Origin: Streptomyces macrolidinus
Lineage (GTDB): Bacteria; Actinomycetota; Actinomycetes; Streptomycetales; Streptomycetaceae
Direction: 5' to 3'
NCBI RefSeq assembly: GCF_023887685.1
Contig: NZ_JAMWMR010000008.1
Coordinates: forward strand, 157,025 to 221,024
Length of the DNA stretch: 64,000 bases
Shown here: one piece after another, positions 32,744-42,153 of the stretch
Layout of the letters: the number at the start of each line of letters is the position of its first letter
Position numbering within the stretch: position 1 is the stretch's first letter
Notes under the pieces: generated by a model
The model's input: only the letters and a program-made list of their open reading frames with translations
Database searches by the model: none
What the model was told of the DNA's origin: nothing
Position numbers and translations under genes: made by a program

Positions 32744-33471
32744 TGCGTTGGCAGGAGCGGGCTGGGAGCCCTCTTCCGCTCCCTGTGCTCCCATCGCTCC
32801 CAGCCGTGGCCGACGGCGTCAATTGATGTTGACCGGCTATCGCCCGATCCGGTCGAGATGGCTGTGTTCCCACGGCGGCGGGCCCGCTGCTCCCGGCTTT
32901 TACGTGTCAAGGGGTCGGTTTGCTCCCAGTTCTTCATCGGGGGTCGTGTGTATGGGCGACCCCTTGTTTGATTTCGTTGTTCCCTTGACTGTGAGGGCTC
33001 CATGTCTGGATGGGTAATACATGAAGACCTTGAACACCACAGCGGGAGTTTGCGCAGGTCAAAGGGGGCGTGGCTGGGGTGGCCGGGCGTCGTCCGTCCC
33101 CTTGTCGGTGGAGGTTGGCAGTACGCGGCGATAGCGGGCGGTAGGGAGTGGCTGCTCGGCCGGACGCTTGTGCATGCGCGGCGCGCACTCCACGTGGCCG
33201 TGCCGCGCCCTGCTTGGCGCCGGTCCCTTTGGGTCGCTGGTGATGACGACCGACCGTTTCATGCTGGTTAGCCAAGCTTCGTGCAGGTTCGAATCCTCGG
33301 CAGGGCGCTCGGAGCTTGGGGGCGGACGGAACCGCTGGTCGTCGGAGGGCAGTTGGTGATCGAGACGGTTGCCCGGCTGAACCGGTAGGTCGGCGGCGAT
33401 CGGCCGCAGATTCCGATCAGTGGAAACCGTCGGCTGCCCTGGACCTGAATGCCCACAGGACGGACGACGTG
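32744..33471. other. Gene-poor stretch after tRNA-Pro
   Basis: Over 700 bp without a convincing gene. Small open frames on both strands lack codon bias and similarity to anything I recognise. GTCAAGGGGTCG, also found in the tRNA, recurs near 32905. A tRNA-3'-like scrap lies at 33281. The stretch looks like the residue of a past insertion next to a tRNA gene. Confidence 0.45.
33281..33308 (+). other. tRNA 3'-end-like fragment
   Basis: GTGCAGGTTCGAATCCTCGG followed by CAGGGCGC resembles a T-loop (GGTTCGAATCC) plus the 3' strand of an acceptor stem. Only three T-stem pairs form, and there is no upstream cloverleaf. It could be an attachment-site scar carried in by an integrated element. It is not the 3' end of the tRNA-Pro at 32617. 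Confidence 0.3.
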
Positions 33472-33504
33472 GGAGCCCCAGACCGAAGAGGTCTGGGAGG
33501 CTCC
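33472..33504. terminator. Hairpin downstream of the TetR gene
   Basis: GGAGCC plus CCAGACC (33472-33484), loop GAAGA, then GGTCTGG, a two-base bulge and GGCTCC (33490-33504). The stem is 6+7 bp. It lies 74 bp beyond the TetR stop on the minus strand and is probably its terminator. Confidence 0.65.
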
Positions 33505-33577
33505 GCTTGGTTCGTCGGGCCGTTGGGGCTGCGATGGCTCCAGCAGGTAGAGGTCCGCGCGCACGGACCGGCGGGGG

Positions 33578-34078
33578 TCACGCGCTTCGACGCGGTTCTT
33601 CGTGCGTGGCATCAAGCACGAGAGCCAGCAATCGGCGGGCCTGTTCGGCGTCCTCATTGCGGGCCGTGGACAGCGCGATCCCGATCACGAGTTGGACCAG
33701 GTCGTCGGCGGTCAGGTCGGTACGGGCGGTTCCCTGCCGTTGCGCCCGGGTGAGCAGACCAGCCGCCGCGTCCAGGATCAGCCGATGGCAGTCGAGGTCC
33801 TGCACACCGGGCTCGTCGACCATCAGGGCGCTACCCATTCCCTGATTGGCGCGGGCGTGGGCCAGGAACGCTCCCAGCCATTGCGACAGGGCCTCGTCGG
33901 CGGAGTCCGCAGTGCGTAGCCGTTCCGCCCGCTCGCACAGCACCTGAATCCGGTCTCTCAGCACTGCGGTCAGCAGGGCCTGGCGCTTCGGGAAGTGCCG
34001 GTACAGGGTCCCGGGGCCGACGCCGGCTCGGCGGGCGATCTCGTTGAGGGACGCCCCAGGGCCGTCCTCGGCGAACAC
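33578..34078 (-). CDS. TetR-family regulator with frameshifted N-terminus
   Basis: From the GTG at 34078 the frame gives 166 residues with most of a TetR helix-turn-helix (LNEIARRAGVGPGTLYRHFPKRQALL) but no helix 1. In the same phase upstream, codons read RTDARLNRERLAAAQEV, exactly the missing helix, back to a stop. No start codon is available there. The ATG at 34136, with GGAG before it, is in another phase and reads MTEAHGRAPEP. A one- or two-base indel near 34120 therefore separates start and body: either a real lesion or a sequencing error. Divergent from an MFS gene. Confidence 0.65.
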   Translation of the reverse strand: MFAEDGPGASLNEIARRAGVGPGTLYRHFPKRQALLTAVLRDRIQVLCERAERLRTADSADEALSQWLGAFLAHARANQGMGSALMVDEPGVQDLDCHRLILDAAAGLLTRAQRQGTARTDLTADDLVQLVIGIALSTARNEDAEQARRLLALVLDATHEEPRRSA

Positions 34079-34131
34079 TTCCTGTGCGGCGGCCAGGCGT
34101 TCCCGGTTCAGGCGCGCGTCCGTGCGCCTCG

Positions 34132-34152
34132 GTCATCTCCAGATGAGATGAC
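34132..34152. promoter_or_regulatory. Inverted-repeat operator between tetR and MFS gene
   Basis: GTCATCTC and GAGATGAC are perfect 8-bp inverted arms around CAGAT. The site overlaps the original tetR ATG (34134-34136) and lies ~140 bp before the divergent MFS gene. It is the probable TetR binding site. Confidence 0.65.
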
Positions 34153-34293
34153 TGACATTCCAAACCATCTCCTTGAACAGGGAAGCGGCGGGGGCGCGGC
34201 ATTGCTGATGTCTCCGTGACGGCAGCGAGGAGGCTCTCGTCACCGCCCGCCCGCGCCGGTGAACGCCGGCCCGTCTGTTCCGAGAAGGTGCAC

Positions 34294-35532
34294 ATGTCCA
34301 CCTCGTCCGACCTCCGGACCTCGCGCCGGTCCGCGACCGCCACCACCCCGCACGGCGTGCCGGGCTGGCTGATCGCGCTGCTGGCCGTCGCCTCCGGCAT
34401 GACGGTCGCCAACCTGTACTACGCCCAGCCCTTGCTCTCCACGCTGAGCGGCGTCTTCCACACCGGCGCCGCCACCACCGGGGCCCTGATCACCCTCACC
34501 CAGGTGGGCTATGTGATCGGCATGCTCTTCCTCGTCCCGCTCGGCGACCGCCTGGAGAAGCGCAACCTGGTCACCGCCCTGCTGGTGGTCACCACCCTCG
34601 CCCTCCTCGCGGCCGGACTCGCCACCAGCTTCCCGATGCTGCTGATCGCCTCGCTCGTCAGCGGGTCCACCTCGGTCGTCGCCCAGATCCTGGTGCCGTT
34701 CGCCGCGAGCCTCGCTCCCGACCACGCCCGCGGCCGCATAGTCGGCCGGGTGATGAGCGGTCTGCTCACCGGCATCCTGCTCTCCCGCACGCTGAGCAGC
34801 CTGGTCTCCGACCTCGCCGGCTGGCGCACCGTCTTCCTCGGCTCCGCCGCCCTGATGGCCGTACTCGCCGTGGCCCTGCGCGCGGCCCTGCCGAAGCACG
34901 CGCCGACCACCACCATCCCGTACCACCAAGTGCTGCGCTCCACCGCGCGGCTGGTGCGCACGCATCCGGCGCTGCTGCGCCGCGGTCTCTACCAGGCGGC
35001 GATGTTCGGCGCGTTCAGCGCCTTCTGGACCACGGTCTCCTTCGTCCTCACCGGTCCCGTCTTCCACTACTCCGCGGTCGGGGTCGGCGTGTTCGCCCTC
35101 GTCGGCGCGGCCGGAGCGGCCATCGCCCCGTTCGCCGGGCACTGGGCCGACCGCGGGCTCGTCCGGCCCCTGACCGGTGTCGCCTTCGTGGTCGCCGCCG
35201 TGTCGTTCGCGCTCGCCGGGTTCGGTGGGCACAGCGTCATCCTGCTCGCCCTCGCCGCCATCCTCGTGGACATGGCGGTCCAGGCGACGCTGATCCTCGG
35301 CCAGCACACCGTCTACCAGCTCGACCCCGCTGCCCGCGCCCGTCTCAACAGCGCTTTCATCGCCATGTTCTTCGCGGGCGGAGCCGCCGGCTCCCAGCTC
35401 GGCTCCGTCGTCTACCACGCGTGGGGGTGGTCCGCCCTCACCGCCTTCGGCGCCGCGCTGCCGCTGCTCGCCCTCCTCTACTGGCTCACCGAAGGTCGGC
35501 GCACGATGCCCGGCCCGGCCACGGAGGCATGA
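34294..35532 (+). CDS. MFS transporter (12 TM)
   Basis: A 412-residue transporter with 12 predicted helices. GWLIALLAVASGMTVANLYYAQPLL is the first helix (position ~22-46), and PLGDRLEKRNLVTALLVVTT is the motif A region. DHARGRIVGRVMSGLLTGILLSR follows helix 5. This resembles the YnfM/AraJ-like or CynX-like exporters of small molecules. The ATG at 34294 has GAAGGTGCAC upstream. It is under the divergent, damaged TetR gene and could be constitutive if that gene is dead. Confidence 0.85.
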   Translation: MSTSSDLRTSRRSATATTPHGVPGWLIALLAVASGMTVANLYYAQPLLSTLSGVFHTGAATTGALITLTQVGYVIGMLFLVPLGDRLEKRNLVTALLVVTTLALLAAGLATSFPMLLIASLVSGSTSVVAQILVPFAASLAPDHARGRIVGRVMSGLLTGILLSRTLSSLVSDLAGWRTVFLGSAALMAVLAVALRAALPKHAPTTTIPYHQVLRSTARLVRTHPALLRRGLYQAAMFGAFSAFWTTVSFVLTGPVFHYSAVGVGVFALVGAAGAAIAPFAGHWADRGLVRPLTGVAFVVAAVSFALAGFGGHSVILLALAAILVDMAVQATLILGQHTVYQLDPAARARLNSAFIAMFFAGGAAGSQLGSVVYHAWGWSALTAFGAALPLLALLYWLTEGRRTMPGPATEA

Positions 35533-35620
35533 CCGGCGCACCTGTCGTCCGCATACGATGCCGGAACGGTCGAGGCCGCCGCCTTCGCGCCAAACGGAGC
35601 GCGGCTCAACGGGAGTGATG

Positions 35621-36490
35621 ATGGATCTGCGGCAGATGGAGGTCGTGGTCGCGGTGGCGGACACGGGCGGCTTCACGGCGGCGGCACGGCGACTGCACGT
35701 GGTCCAGTCCTCCGTGTCCGGTACGGTCCGCGCCCTCGAACGCGAACTCGGCACCCCGCTGTTCGACCGCACCACGCACCGCGTCGCCCTCACTCCGGCG
35801 GGCGAGGCGTTCGTCCCCGCCGCTCGGGCGACGCTCCGGTCCGCCGAACTGGCCCGGGAGGCGGTCGACGCCGCCCGCGGCCAGCTGCGCGGGCGGGTCA
35901 CGGTCGGCACCATGCAGGGGGTCTGGGCCGGCCTCCACCATGCCCTGGCCGCCCTGCGTGCGGAGCATCCGGGCGTGGTCGTGCGGCTGCGCCAGGCCGC
36001 CGTCGCCGACATCCGGCAGGCACTGCGCGAGGGCACCGTGGACCTGGCCGTGGTGGCGCTCGACCGCCAGCAGCAGCGCGGCCTGACGACCCGGCTGCTG
36101 TCCCGTGAGGACATGGTGCTGCTGGCGTCGCCCCGGCGGGTCCTCGCCGGGGCGACGCCGGACGGCGAGGTGCGACTCGCCGACATCGCCGCGCTGCCGC
36201 TGGTGGACTTCACCCCCGGCTGGGCCATCCGCCACGCGGTCGACCGGGCCTTCCGGGCCGCCGGTGTCGACCGCAGCACCACGTTCGAGGTCAACGACAT
36301 CGTTGCGGCGGCCGAACTGGTCCGCAACGACCTGGGCGTCTGCGTCATGCCCGGGTCGATCGCGGACCGCTTCCCCGATCTTCCCCAGTACCGCTTCGAC
36401 CACCACGCCCCGCACTGGAAGGTCATGGTGGTACGGCCGCCCGGCGAGCCGTCACCGACGGTCGCCGCGCTGCTGCGGCACATCACCTGA
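35621..36490 (+). CDS. LysR-family transcriptional regulator
   Basis: A 289-residue regulator. The winged helix spans 1-60 (MDLRQMEVVVAVADTGGFT, RLHVVQSSVSGTVRALEREL, LFDRTTHRVALTPAGE). The effector domain covers ~90-285 with VTVGTMQGVWAGLHHAL. Two adjacent ATGs exist; the one at 35621 has GGGAG at a proper 5-base distance. It is 88 bp after the MFS gene on the same strand, but its target is not evident. Confidence 0.87.
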   Translation: MDLRQMEVVVAVADTGGFTAAARRLHVVQSSVSGTVRALERELGTPLFDRTTHRVALTPAGEAFVPAARATLRSAELAREAVDAARGQLRGRVTVGTMQGVWAGLHHALAALRAEHPGVVVRLRQAAVADIRQALREGTVDLAVVALDRQQQRGLTTRLLSREDMVLLASPRRVLAGATPDGEVRLADIAALPLVDFTPGWAIRHAVDRAFRAAGVDRSTTFEVNDIVAAAELVRNDLGVCVMPGSIADRFPDLPQYRFDHHAPHWKVMVVRPPGEPSPTVAALLRHIT

Positions 36491-36559
36491 TACCGGGACG
36501 GAGAGGACGGCTCCGTCCCCGTGGCGCGTGCGTGCCCCCGCCGGCTCGGCGTCCCGGCG

Positions 36560-37024
36560 TCGGGTGCGCGGCACGCGGACAACCTCACCTCCCCGAGCCC
36601 CAGGTGCAGCAGCAGGCGGTGGGCGCCGTCGTCCAGGTTCAGGCCGGTGATCTCCTGAATCTGGCCAGCCGGTAGTACAGCGAGGTGCGGTGCAGCTCCA
36701 GGACCTCCGCGGTCCTGGGCACCGAGCCGGCGTTCTCCAGGAAGCAACGCAGGGTTCTCCTCCAGCCGGGCGCCCGCGCTGTCGTCCACCAGGCGCTCGT
36801 GCGCCGCGCACCGCAGCGCCGAGTCCGAACCGACCAGCCGGCCCAGGAACTGGCGGGTGCGCTCCTTGTTCACGTCCGAGGGCAGCCGATCGGCGTACAT
36901 CTCGACCGCCGCCGTGCGGGCGACCCGGTCGATGGCCGCCCCTCGGAGGAAGGCCGCGCAACGTCTCCGGGAGCGGCCTGGAGGTGGCGAAAAGGCTTTC
37001 AAGCCAGGGGAGTTCGCCCGGCAT
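36560..37024 (-). pseudogene. PucR-type regulator, C-terminal remnant with several frameshifts
   Basis: From the ATG at 37024 reading starts MPGELPWLESLFATSRPLPETL. It then shifts near 36955 to FLRGAAIDRVARTAAVEMYAD and ERTRQFLGRLVGSDSALR, shifts again near 36755 at the SVPRTAEVLELHRTSLYYRL helix, and loses one base near 36670 before IQEITGLNLDDGAHRLLLHLGL. This is the end of a PucR-family regulator (HTH_30), related to the one at 44490-45926. At least three indels make it non-functional. Confidence 0.75.
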
Positions 37025-37209
37025 GACGGTCATCCGGCGACGACCTGTGCGCCCCCGCGAACGTGCCACTCCCCGACAGGACGGGCAGGGGCGGGAACGA
37101 GCCCGAGGACCGCCCGAGCATCCCGCGAACGGTGCGCGGAGTGTCCGATCGCGGTGCACCGCCGGAACATCTCGGGAGAGCCGGTGCCCGCCCACCGAAC
37201 GGGTCGCGC

Positions 37210-39957
37210 TCAGTCCGTTCCCAGTTTCTCGCTCAGCTGGCTGCGAGAGGTGATCCCGAGCTTCGGGAAGATCCGGTACAGGTGCGTGCCGATCGTCCGG
37301 GGCGACAGGTACAGCTGCCGGCCTATCTCCTTGTTGGAGAGCCCCTGCGCCGCCAGCTGGGCGATCTGGACCTCCTGGGGCGTGAGCAGGTCCCGGTCGG
37401 GGCGGCCTTGGCTCCTGCTGCCCTCGCCGGCCGAGCGGAGCTCCTGGGCCGCCCGCTCACGCCAAGGCTCCACGCCCATGGCCGCGAAGGACTCCCGGGC
37501 GATCCGCAGCGGAGTGCGGGCCTCCATCACCCGCCGGCGCCGCCGGAGCCAGGTGCCGTAGGCGAGCATCAGCCGGGCGCGGACGAAGGGCGTACGGGAC
37601 ATGTCCAGGTTGAACGCCGACCGGAAGTGCTCTTCGGCGTGCTCGTCGTCGGCGAGCAGCGCCCGGGCGAACCCCAGGTTCACCCGGATCATCTGGACCT
37701 CGCTCGCCCCGGCGGACGTGGCGAGCTGTCGCAGGGCGTTCCGCGCCATGGCCCGCTGGTCGTCGCCGGTGGCGGCTTCGGCCAACTCCGTGATGGCCAT
37801 GGTCTGCATGAACGGGTGGTAGGCGGGATCGGCCGGGTCGAAGACCCGCCAGACGCAGGAGAACGCCTCGGCGGGATGGCCCGCGGCAAGGCCGATGAGG
37901 CCACGCGTGATCTGGATGTACGCGAGCTTGGAGGGGTCGACCACGGTCAGCCCCTGGCCCTCCGCCTCGCCGATCGTGACCAGCGCGGTGTCCAGGTCTC
38001 CACGCAGTGCGGCGAACTGTGCCTTCGCCACCCGCGCGCCGGTCATCCAGCGCGGTTGCACGTTCTCCTCGGCCAGCCGTGCCGCCTCGGCCGCCGCCGG
38101 GAGTCCGGTCTCCCAGTCGACGGTGTGCACGGTGGCGAGGGCGAGGAACACCAGACTCTGGGCCAGCAGGGCCCGACGCCCCTGACGACGCAGTCCGTCT
38201 GCCGCGTGGCGGACGAATCCGGTGACATGGTCGTACGCGTTCAGCATGATGGCCGCATTGGCCAGGGTGGCGGCAGTCACGACATCGTACCCGCCCTCAC
38301 GTTCGAGGCGCCGCAGCCGGTCGATCACCGTCGCCGACGCCTCCACCGGGGCGGCCCCCGCCAGCGTGCACACCAGGTCCAGGTGGAGCTCCGGGACCGG
38401 TAGCCGCTCGGCGGCCGTCACGACGCGCTCCCGCAGTTCCCGCTCCGGGTCCGCCCACCAGCACCGCCGCGCGGCCGCGCGCAGCAGCCGCAATGCGAGT
38501 TCGGGATCGCCGACCTCGGCGGCCTGCTCGGCCGTGGCGATCAGCAGGTGGATCCGGGAGGTGCTCGTGTCGGACTCCGATTCCAGCCAGTCGCGCAGCA
38601 GGACTATTCGGGCCCGCTCCAACGGGTCGGGGCCCAGCGATTCGGCCTGCTGCACCAGGGCTGACGCGCGATCCGCCTGGCCGAGTTCGAAGCGCAGTTC
38701 CGCCGCACCGAGGAGACGGGCCACGCCCTGAGAGGGAAGCTCGCTCAGCGCGGTGGCGCGTTCCAGCGCCGTCAGGGCCACCGCTGTGGCACCGCGCTCC
38801 TTCGCGCTGAGAGCTGCCTGGTCCAGTTGCCGTGCCACCGCTTCGTCGGGACGACCATCGGCCGCGGCCCGGTGCCAGGCCTGCCGGTCGGACTGTCCCT
38901 GGAGGGTGCGGGCAAGCGCGCCGTGGGCGGCAAGACGGTCCGCGAGCGAGGCCGAGCTCAGGATGGCGGAGCGTACCAGCGGGTGGGTGAAGTCGATCCG
39001 GAACCCGTCGACGCGCATCAGACCCGCGGCGATGGCGGGCTCCAGGGAACGTGCGGACACCTCGGCTCCGGTCAGGGCCGAAGCCGCAGCGAGCACCTCG
39101 GTCAGCGCACCGTCGTCGGCGATGGCCGCGACCAGCAGCGCGAGGTGCGTGTCGGACGGAAGGCCGGCTGGCCGAGAGGAGAACGCCCGCTCCAGGCGGG
39201 CGGTGAGGGGAAGTCCGGGAGACAGCGCGGACTCCCGAGGCGCCCCGTCCGCCCCCAGGGTCATGGGGAGCTCGGTCAGCGCGAGGGGATTGCCGGCCGA
39301 CATCTGCGCCACCAGGCGGCGCGTCCCCGGGGCGAGACCGGGGCTGCGGGCGGTCAGCAGGGCGTCGGCCGCGTTCGGCTCCAAGGGCTTGAGGTGCAGC
39401 TCGCGGAGGTCGGGGGCGCCCCGCCACACCGTACGGTCCTCGCGGACGGCGACGAGCAGGCCGACGGGTTCGGCGCCGACGCGGCGTGCGACGAACGCGA
39501 GGACGTCCAGGGTCGGCGTGTCCAGCCACTGGGCGTCGTCCACGACCAGCAGAACGGGGGCTTCGGCGGCCACCTCGCCGAGCAGGCCGAGGACGGCCAG
39601 GGAGAGCATGAAGAGCTGGGGCCCGGAGGCACCGGGGGACGGCTCCGTCATGCCGAAGACCCCCAGCAGCGCCTGCGCCTGGGGGGTGGGCAAGCGCGGG
39701 ATGCGGTCCGTCACGGTGTGGGTCAGCTGGTGCAGCCCCGCGAACGGCAGATCGCTCTCGGCCTGGACCCCCGAGGCCCTGAGGACGGTGAATCCGCAGG
39801 CGCGGGCCCGGGCTGCGGCGTGGTCCAGGAGGGCGGACTTGCCGACCCCGGGGGCCCCGTGAATCAGCAGCGCGTCGCTATGCCCGGGCAGGGCGTCGAC
39901 CAGTGCGTCGACGGCCGCCAGCTCCTCGCCCCGGCCGAACAGTGTGGTGCCTGACAT
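37210..39957 (-). CDS. Large ATP-binding LuxR-family regulator (LAL type)
   Basis: A 915-residue regulator. The N-terminal AAA/STAND ATPase has Walker A GAPGVGKS (34-41) and Walker B LLVVDDAQWLD (~120-130). A long helical TPR-like middle follows. The C-terminal LuxR helix-turn-helix (~855-912) has LTPQEVQIAQLAAQGLSNKE and IGRQLYLSPRTIGTHLYRIF. The ATG at 39957 has GAGGA eight bases upstream. LAL regulators often activate pathway genes in actinobacteria. The nearest regulated genes may be the AraC pair on the opposite strand, 200 bp away. Confidence 0.9.
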   Translation of the reverse strand: MSGTTLFGRGEELAAVDALVDALPGHSDALLIHGAPGVGKSALLDHAAARARACGFTVLRASGVQAESDLPFAGLHQLTHTVTDRIPRLPTPQAQALLGVFGMTEPSPGASGPQLFMLSLAVLGLLGEVAAEAPVLLVVDDAQWLDTPTLDVLAFVARRVGAEPVGLLVAVREDRTVWRGAPDLRELHLKPLEPNAADALLTARSPGLAPGTRRLVAQMSAGNPLALTELPMTLGADGAPRESALSPGLPLTARLERAFSSRPAGLPSDTHLALLVAAIADDGALTEVLAAASALTGAEVSARSLEPAIAAGLMRVDGFRIDFTHPLVRSAILSSASLADRLAAHGALARTLQGQSDRQAWHRAAADGRPDEAVARQLDQAALSAKERGATAVALTALERATALSELPSQGVARLLGAAELRFELGQADRASALVQQAESLGPDPLERARIVLLRDWLESESDTSTSRIHLLIATAEQAAEVGDPELALRLLRAAARRCWWADPERELRERVVTAAERLPVPELHLDLVCTLAGAAPVEASATVIDRLRRLEREGGYDVVTAATLANAAIMLNAYDHVTGFVRHAADGLRRQGRRALLAQSLVFLALATVHTVDWETGLPAAAEAARLAEENVQPRWMTGARVAKAQFAALRGDLDTALVTIGEAEGQGLTVVDPSKLAYIQITRGLIGLAAGHPAEAFSCVWRVFDPADPAYHPFMQTMAITELAEAATGDDQRAMARNALRQLATSAGASEVQMIRVNLGFARALLADDEHAEEHFRSAFNLDMSRTPFVRARLMLAYGTWLRRRRRVMEARTPLRIARESFAAMGVEPWRERAAQELRSAGEGSRSQGRPDRDLLTPQEVQIAQLAAQGLSNKEIGRQLYLSPRTIGTHLYRIFPKLGITSRSQLSEKLGTD

Positions 39958-40156
39958 CCGATGTTCCTCTGCGCCTGCGCCAGTGCTCTGACCTGGACCG
40001 TTGCAGTGTAGATGCACGCCTTGCACAGTCGGAATGCGCTGAGAGTCATGTGTCCGGCGACGCATCACCCACAGTCGCTTCACAGTCATTCAGTCGCCGA
40101 CGTAAGTCATCCCGTGTTCCATGCTGGATGCCATGCCGACCGGAGGGAGAGGACCC

Positions 40157-41167
40157 ATGACATCCGTGACCGACCCGGCCGGGTTCCCGGAGGACGGGAA
40201 TACCGGCCATCGCTGGAGCCGCGCCGTCTCCATCGCCGCCATGCCCGTGACGGTCGCCTCGTACGAGCCTTTGTCGGACCCGGGCCGGATGACGACCCAG
40301 CAGTTGGGGCACCTGCTCTTCATCACGACGGATGCGGGCCCACGCCGCTACACCCGCGACCTGCGGGAGATCGCCCGTGGCACCAGGCAGGCCGAGGGGT
40401 TCTTCGTGGTCGCCGTCATGGGGGCCACCGGTGCCGTGGTGCAACAGGACGGCCGGACGGTCGAGGTCCCCGCGGGAGCGGTTTCCTTCTGGTACACGGA
40501 GACCCCCCATGTGGTCGACTACCCGGACGGAGTGGACGTCAGGGTGTGCCTGCTCCCTCGCCGGGCCTTCGGCGTGCGCGACGAGCAGCTGGAACGGGTG
40601 ACGGCCACCGTGGCTGACGCCGGCGGCTCGGTGGCCGCCCTGGTCAAGCAGTCCCTGCTGACTCTGGTCGAGACGGCCGAGGACTGCCCGAGGCTCGTCG
40701 CCGGCCGGCTGGCGTGCAACTTCGCCGACCTGGTGGCCGTCCTCGTCACCGAGCAGGCCTCCCGTGACGAGCCGGCCACGGAGGACTCCCGCCACACCCG
40801 GATCTGGGAGATCCACGCCTACGTGGACCGGCACCTCAAGGAGCCGGAGCTCGGGCCGCAGACGATCGCGGCCGCGCACGGCATCTCCGTTCGCTCCCTC
40901 CACAAGCTCTTCGAAGGGGAAGGGGCCACCGTCAGCCGCCTGATCCAGCGCCGCCGGCTCCAGGCGAGTGCCGAGGACCTCACCCGCAAGGACGGCGGCG
41001 ACAGCACGGTCTCCGGCGTGGCCCAACGGTGGGGCTTCACCGATCCGGCCCACTTCAGCCGGCTCTTCCGTGCCTCGTACGGCATCTCACCGAGCCAGTG
41101 GCGCGACACCCGCGGCGGCGCCGAGCCGTCCGACCCGCAGGATGCACGAACCCCGGTGTCCCGATGA
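40157..41167 (+). CDS. AraC-family regulator (AraC-binding-like domain), first of a pair
   Basis: A 336-residue regulator. The N-terminal sensing domain (~20-215) has FFVVAVMGATGAVVQQDGRT, VPAGAVSFWYTETPHVVDY. The C-terminal AraC DNA-binding domain (~225-325) shows ELGPQTIAAAHGISVRSLHK and VAQRWGFTDPAHFSRLFRAS. The ATG at 40157 has GAGAGGACCC upstream. Its end abuts or overlaps the next AraC gene, so the two are co-expressed. Ligand and targets unknown. Confidence 0.87.
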   Translation: MTSVTDPAGFPEDGNTGHRWSRAVSIAAMPVTVASYEPLSDPGRMTTQQLGHLLFITTDAGPRRYTRDLREIARGTRQAEGFFVVAVMGATGAVVQQDGRTVEVPAGAVSFWYTETPHVVDYPDGVDVRVCLLPRRAFGVRDEQLERVTATVADAGGSVAALVKQSLLTLVETAEDCPRLVAGRLACNFADLVAVLVTEQASRDEPATEDSRHTRIWEIHAYVDRHLKEPELGPQTIAAAHGISVRSLHKLFEGEGATVSRLIQRRRLQASAEDLTRKDGGDSTVSGVAQRWGFTDPAHFSRLFRASYGISPSQWRDTRGGAEPSDPQDARTPVSR

Positions 41168-41190
41168 CCCGTCGACTCGAGGAGAACCCG

Positions 41191-42153
41191 GTGTCCGCAT
41201 CTCTCTCCACCGCGTCGCTGTCCGCCTCCGACCGGGCGGAGAGCTGGCAGGACACCGTGTCCCACACCTTCGTGCCGATGACCGTGGACTTCCTGGAGGA
41301 GGTGCCGTCGCCCGGGGAGATCGTCGGCCACCGGCTGGGTCCCGTGCGGATCTCCAGGGTTCAGGCCGGGCCCCAGGTGGTGACCCGCAGCAGGCACCTG
41401 GCCGACGGCGACTCGCCGACGCTCGTGCTCAGCCTCCAGGAGCGGGGCACCGCCCTCAAGGAGCAGGACGGCAGGGAGACACTCATCCGGCCCGGCGGTT
41501 TCTCCATCACCGATACCTCCCGGGCCTTCCGGCAGAAGATCGACGAGGAGTTCGCCTTCACCTCCTTCCACTTCCCCCGCGCCGAACTGGACGTGCCCGA
41601 GAAGGACCTGCGGGCACTCACCGCCACGGCGTTCGACGGGACCGAGGGCAGCGCCGCACTGGTGGCGACCTACCTCGGTCAGATGGCGCGCGAGGCGGCG
41701 GGGCTGGACGAGACCGTCGGGCGCCGCGCCGCCTCGACGGCGCTCGATCTGCTGGCGCTTTTCGTCGACGACCGGGCCGGGCGCGCCCGGCCGCAGGACT
41801 CGCAGAGCGCGGCCTCGCTGGAACGGGTCAAGGATCACATTCTGCGCAACCTCCATGATCCGGACCTGTCACCGTCCACGATCGCGGAGGCGAACTTCAT
41901 GTCCGTCCGCCTCCTGCACAAGCTGTTCCACCTGGAGGGCGCCACGGTCGGCGGGTGGATCCGGACACAGCGGCTGGAGCGCTGCAGCCGGGACCTCCTG
42001 CGGCCGATGGCCCGGGAGCTCGGGGTGGCGGGGATCGCTCGGCGCTGGGGCTTCGCCAACTCCAGCCACTTCACCCGTACCTTCCGCGCGGCGTACGGCA
42101 TGGCGCCGCGGGACTGGCAGGTCGGCGCCCACTTCGCGCGTCGGAACGGCTGA
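41191..42153 (+). CDS. AraC-family regulator, second of the pair
   Basis: A 320-residue regulator from GTG 41191, which has GAGGAG seven bases upstream. An ATG at 41164, overlapping the previous stop as ATGA, would add nine residues. The sensing domain (~1-210) opens with SASDRAESWQDTVSHTFVPM. The AraC domain (~215-315) shows LSPSTIAEANFMSVRLLHKL and IARRWGFANSSHFTRTFRAA. Tandem AraC genes with the same domain plan suggest duplication or heteromeric action. Confidence 0.85.
   Translation: MSASLSTASLSASDRAESWQDTVSHTFVPMTVDFLEEVPSPGEIVGHRLGPVRISRVQAGPQVVTRSRHLADGDSPTLVLSLQERGTALKEQDGRETLIRPGGFSITDTSRAFRQKIDEEFAFTSFHFPRAELDVPEKDLRALTATAFDGTEGSAALVATYLGQMAREAAGLDETVGRRAASTALDLLALFVDDRAGRARPQDSQSAASLERVKDHILRNLHDPDLSPSTIAEANFMSVRLLHKLFHLEGATVGGWIRTQRLERCSRDLLRPMARELGVAGIARRWGFANSSHFTRTFRAAYGMAPRDWQVGAHFARRNG

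Noticed and set aside
32900..32920. GTCAAGGGGTCG shared with the tRNA as an attachment-site repeat
   Set aside because: Only 12 bases match and they come from the middle of the tRNA, not its 3' end, where integrases normally recombine. Kept only as a remark.
33002..33271. An 89-residue open frame after tRNA-Pro
   Set aside because: No codon bias, no ribosome binding site and no recognisable family.
34240..37002. A 920-residue minus-strand frame across the MFS and LysR genes
   Set aside because: Antisense to two clear genes. Only its first ~140 residues carry real similarity, and that belongs to the PucR pseudogene.
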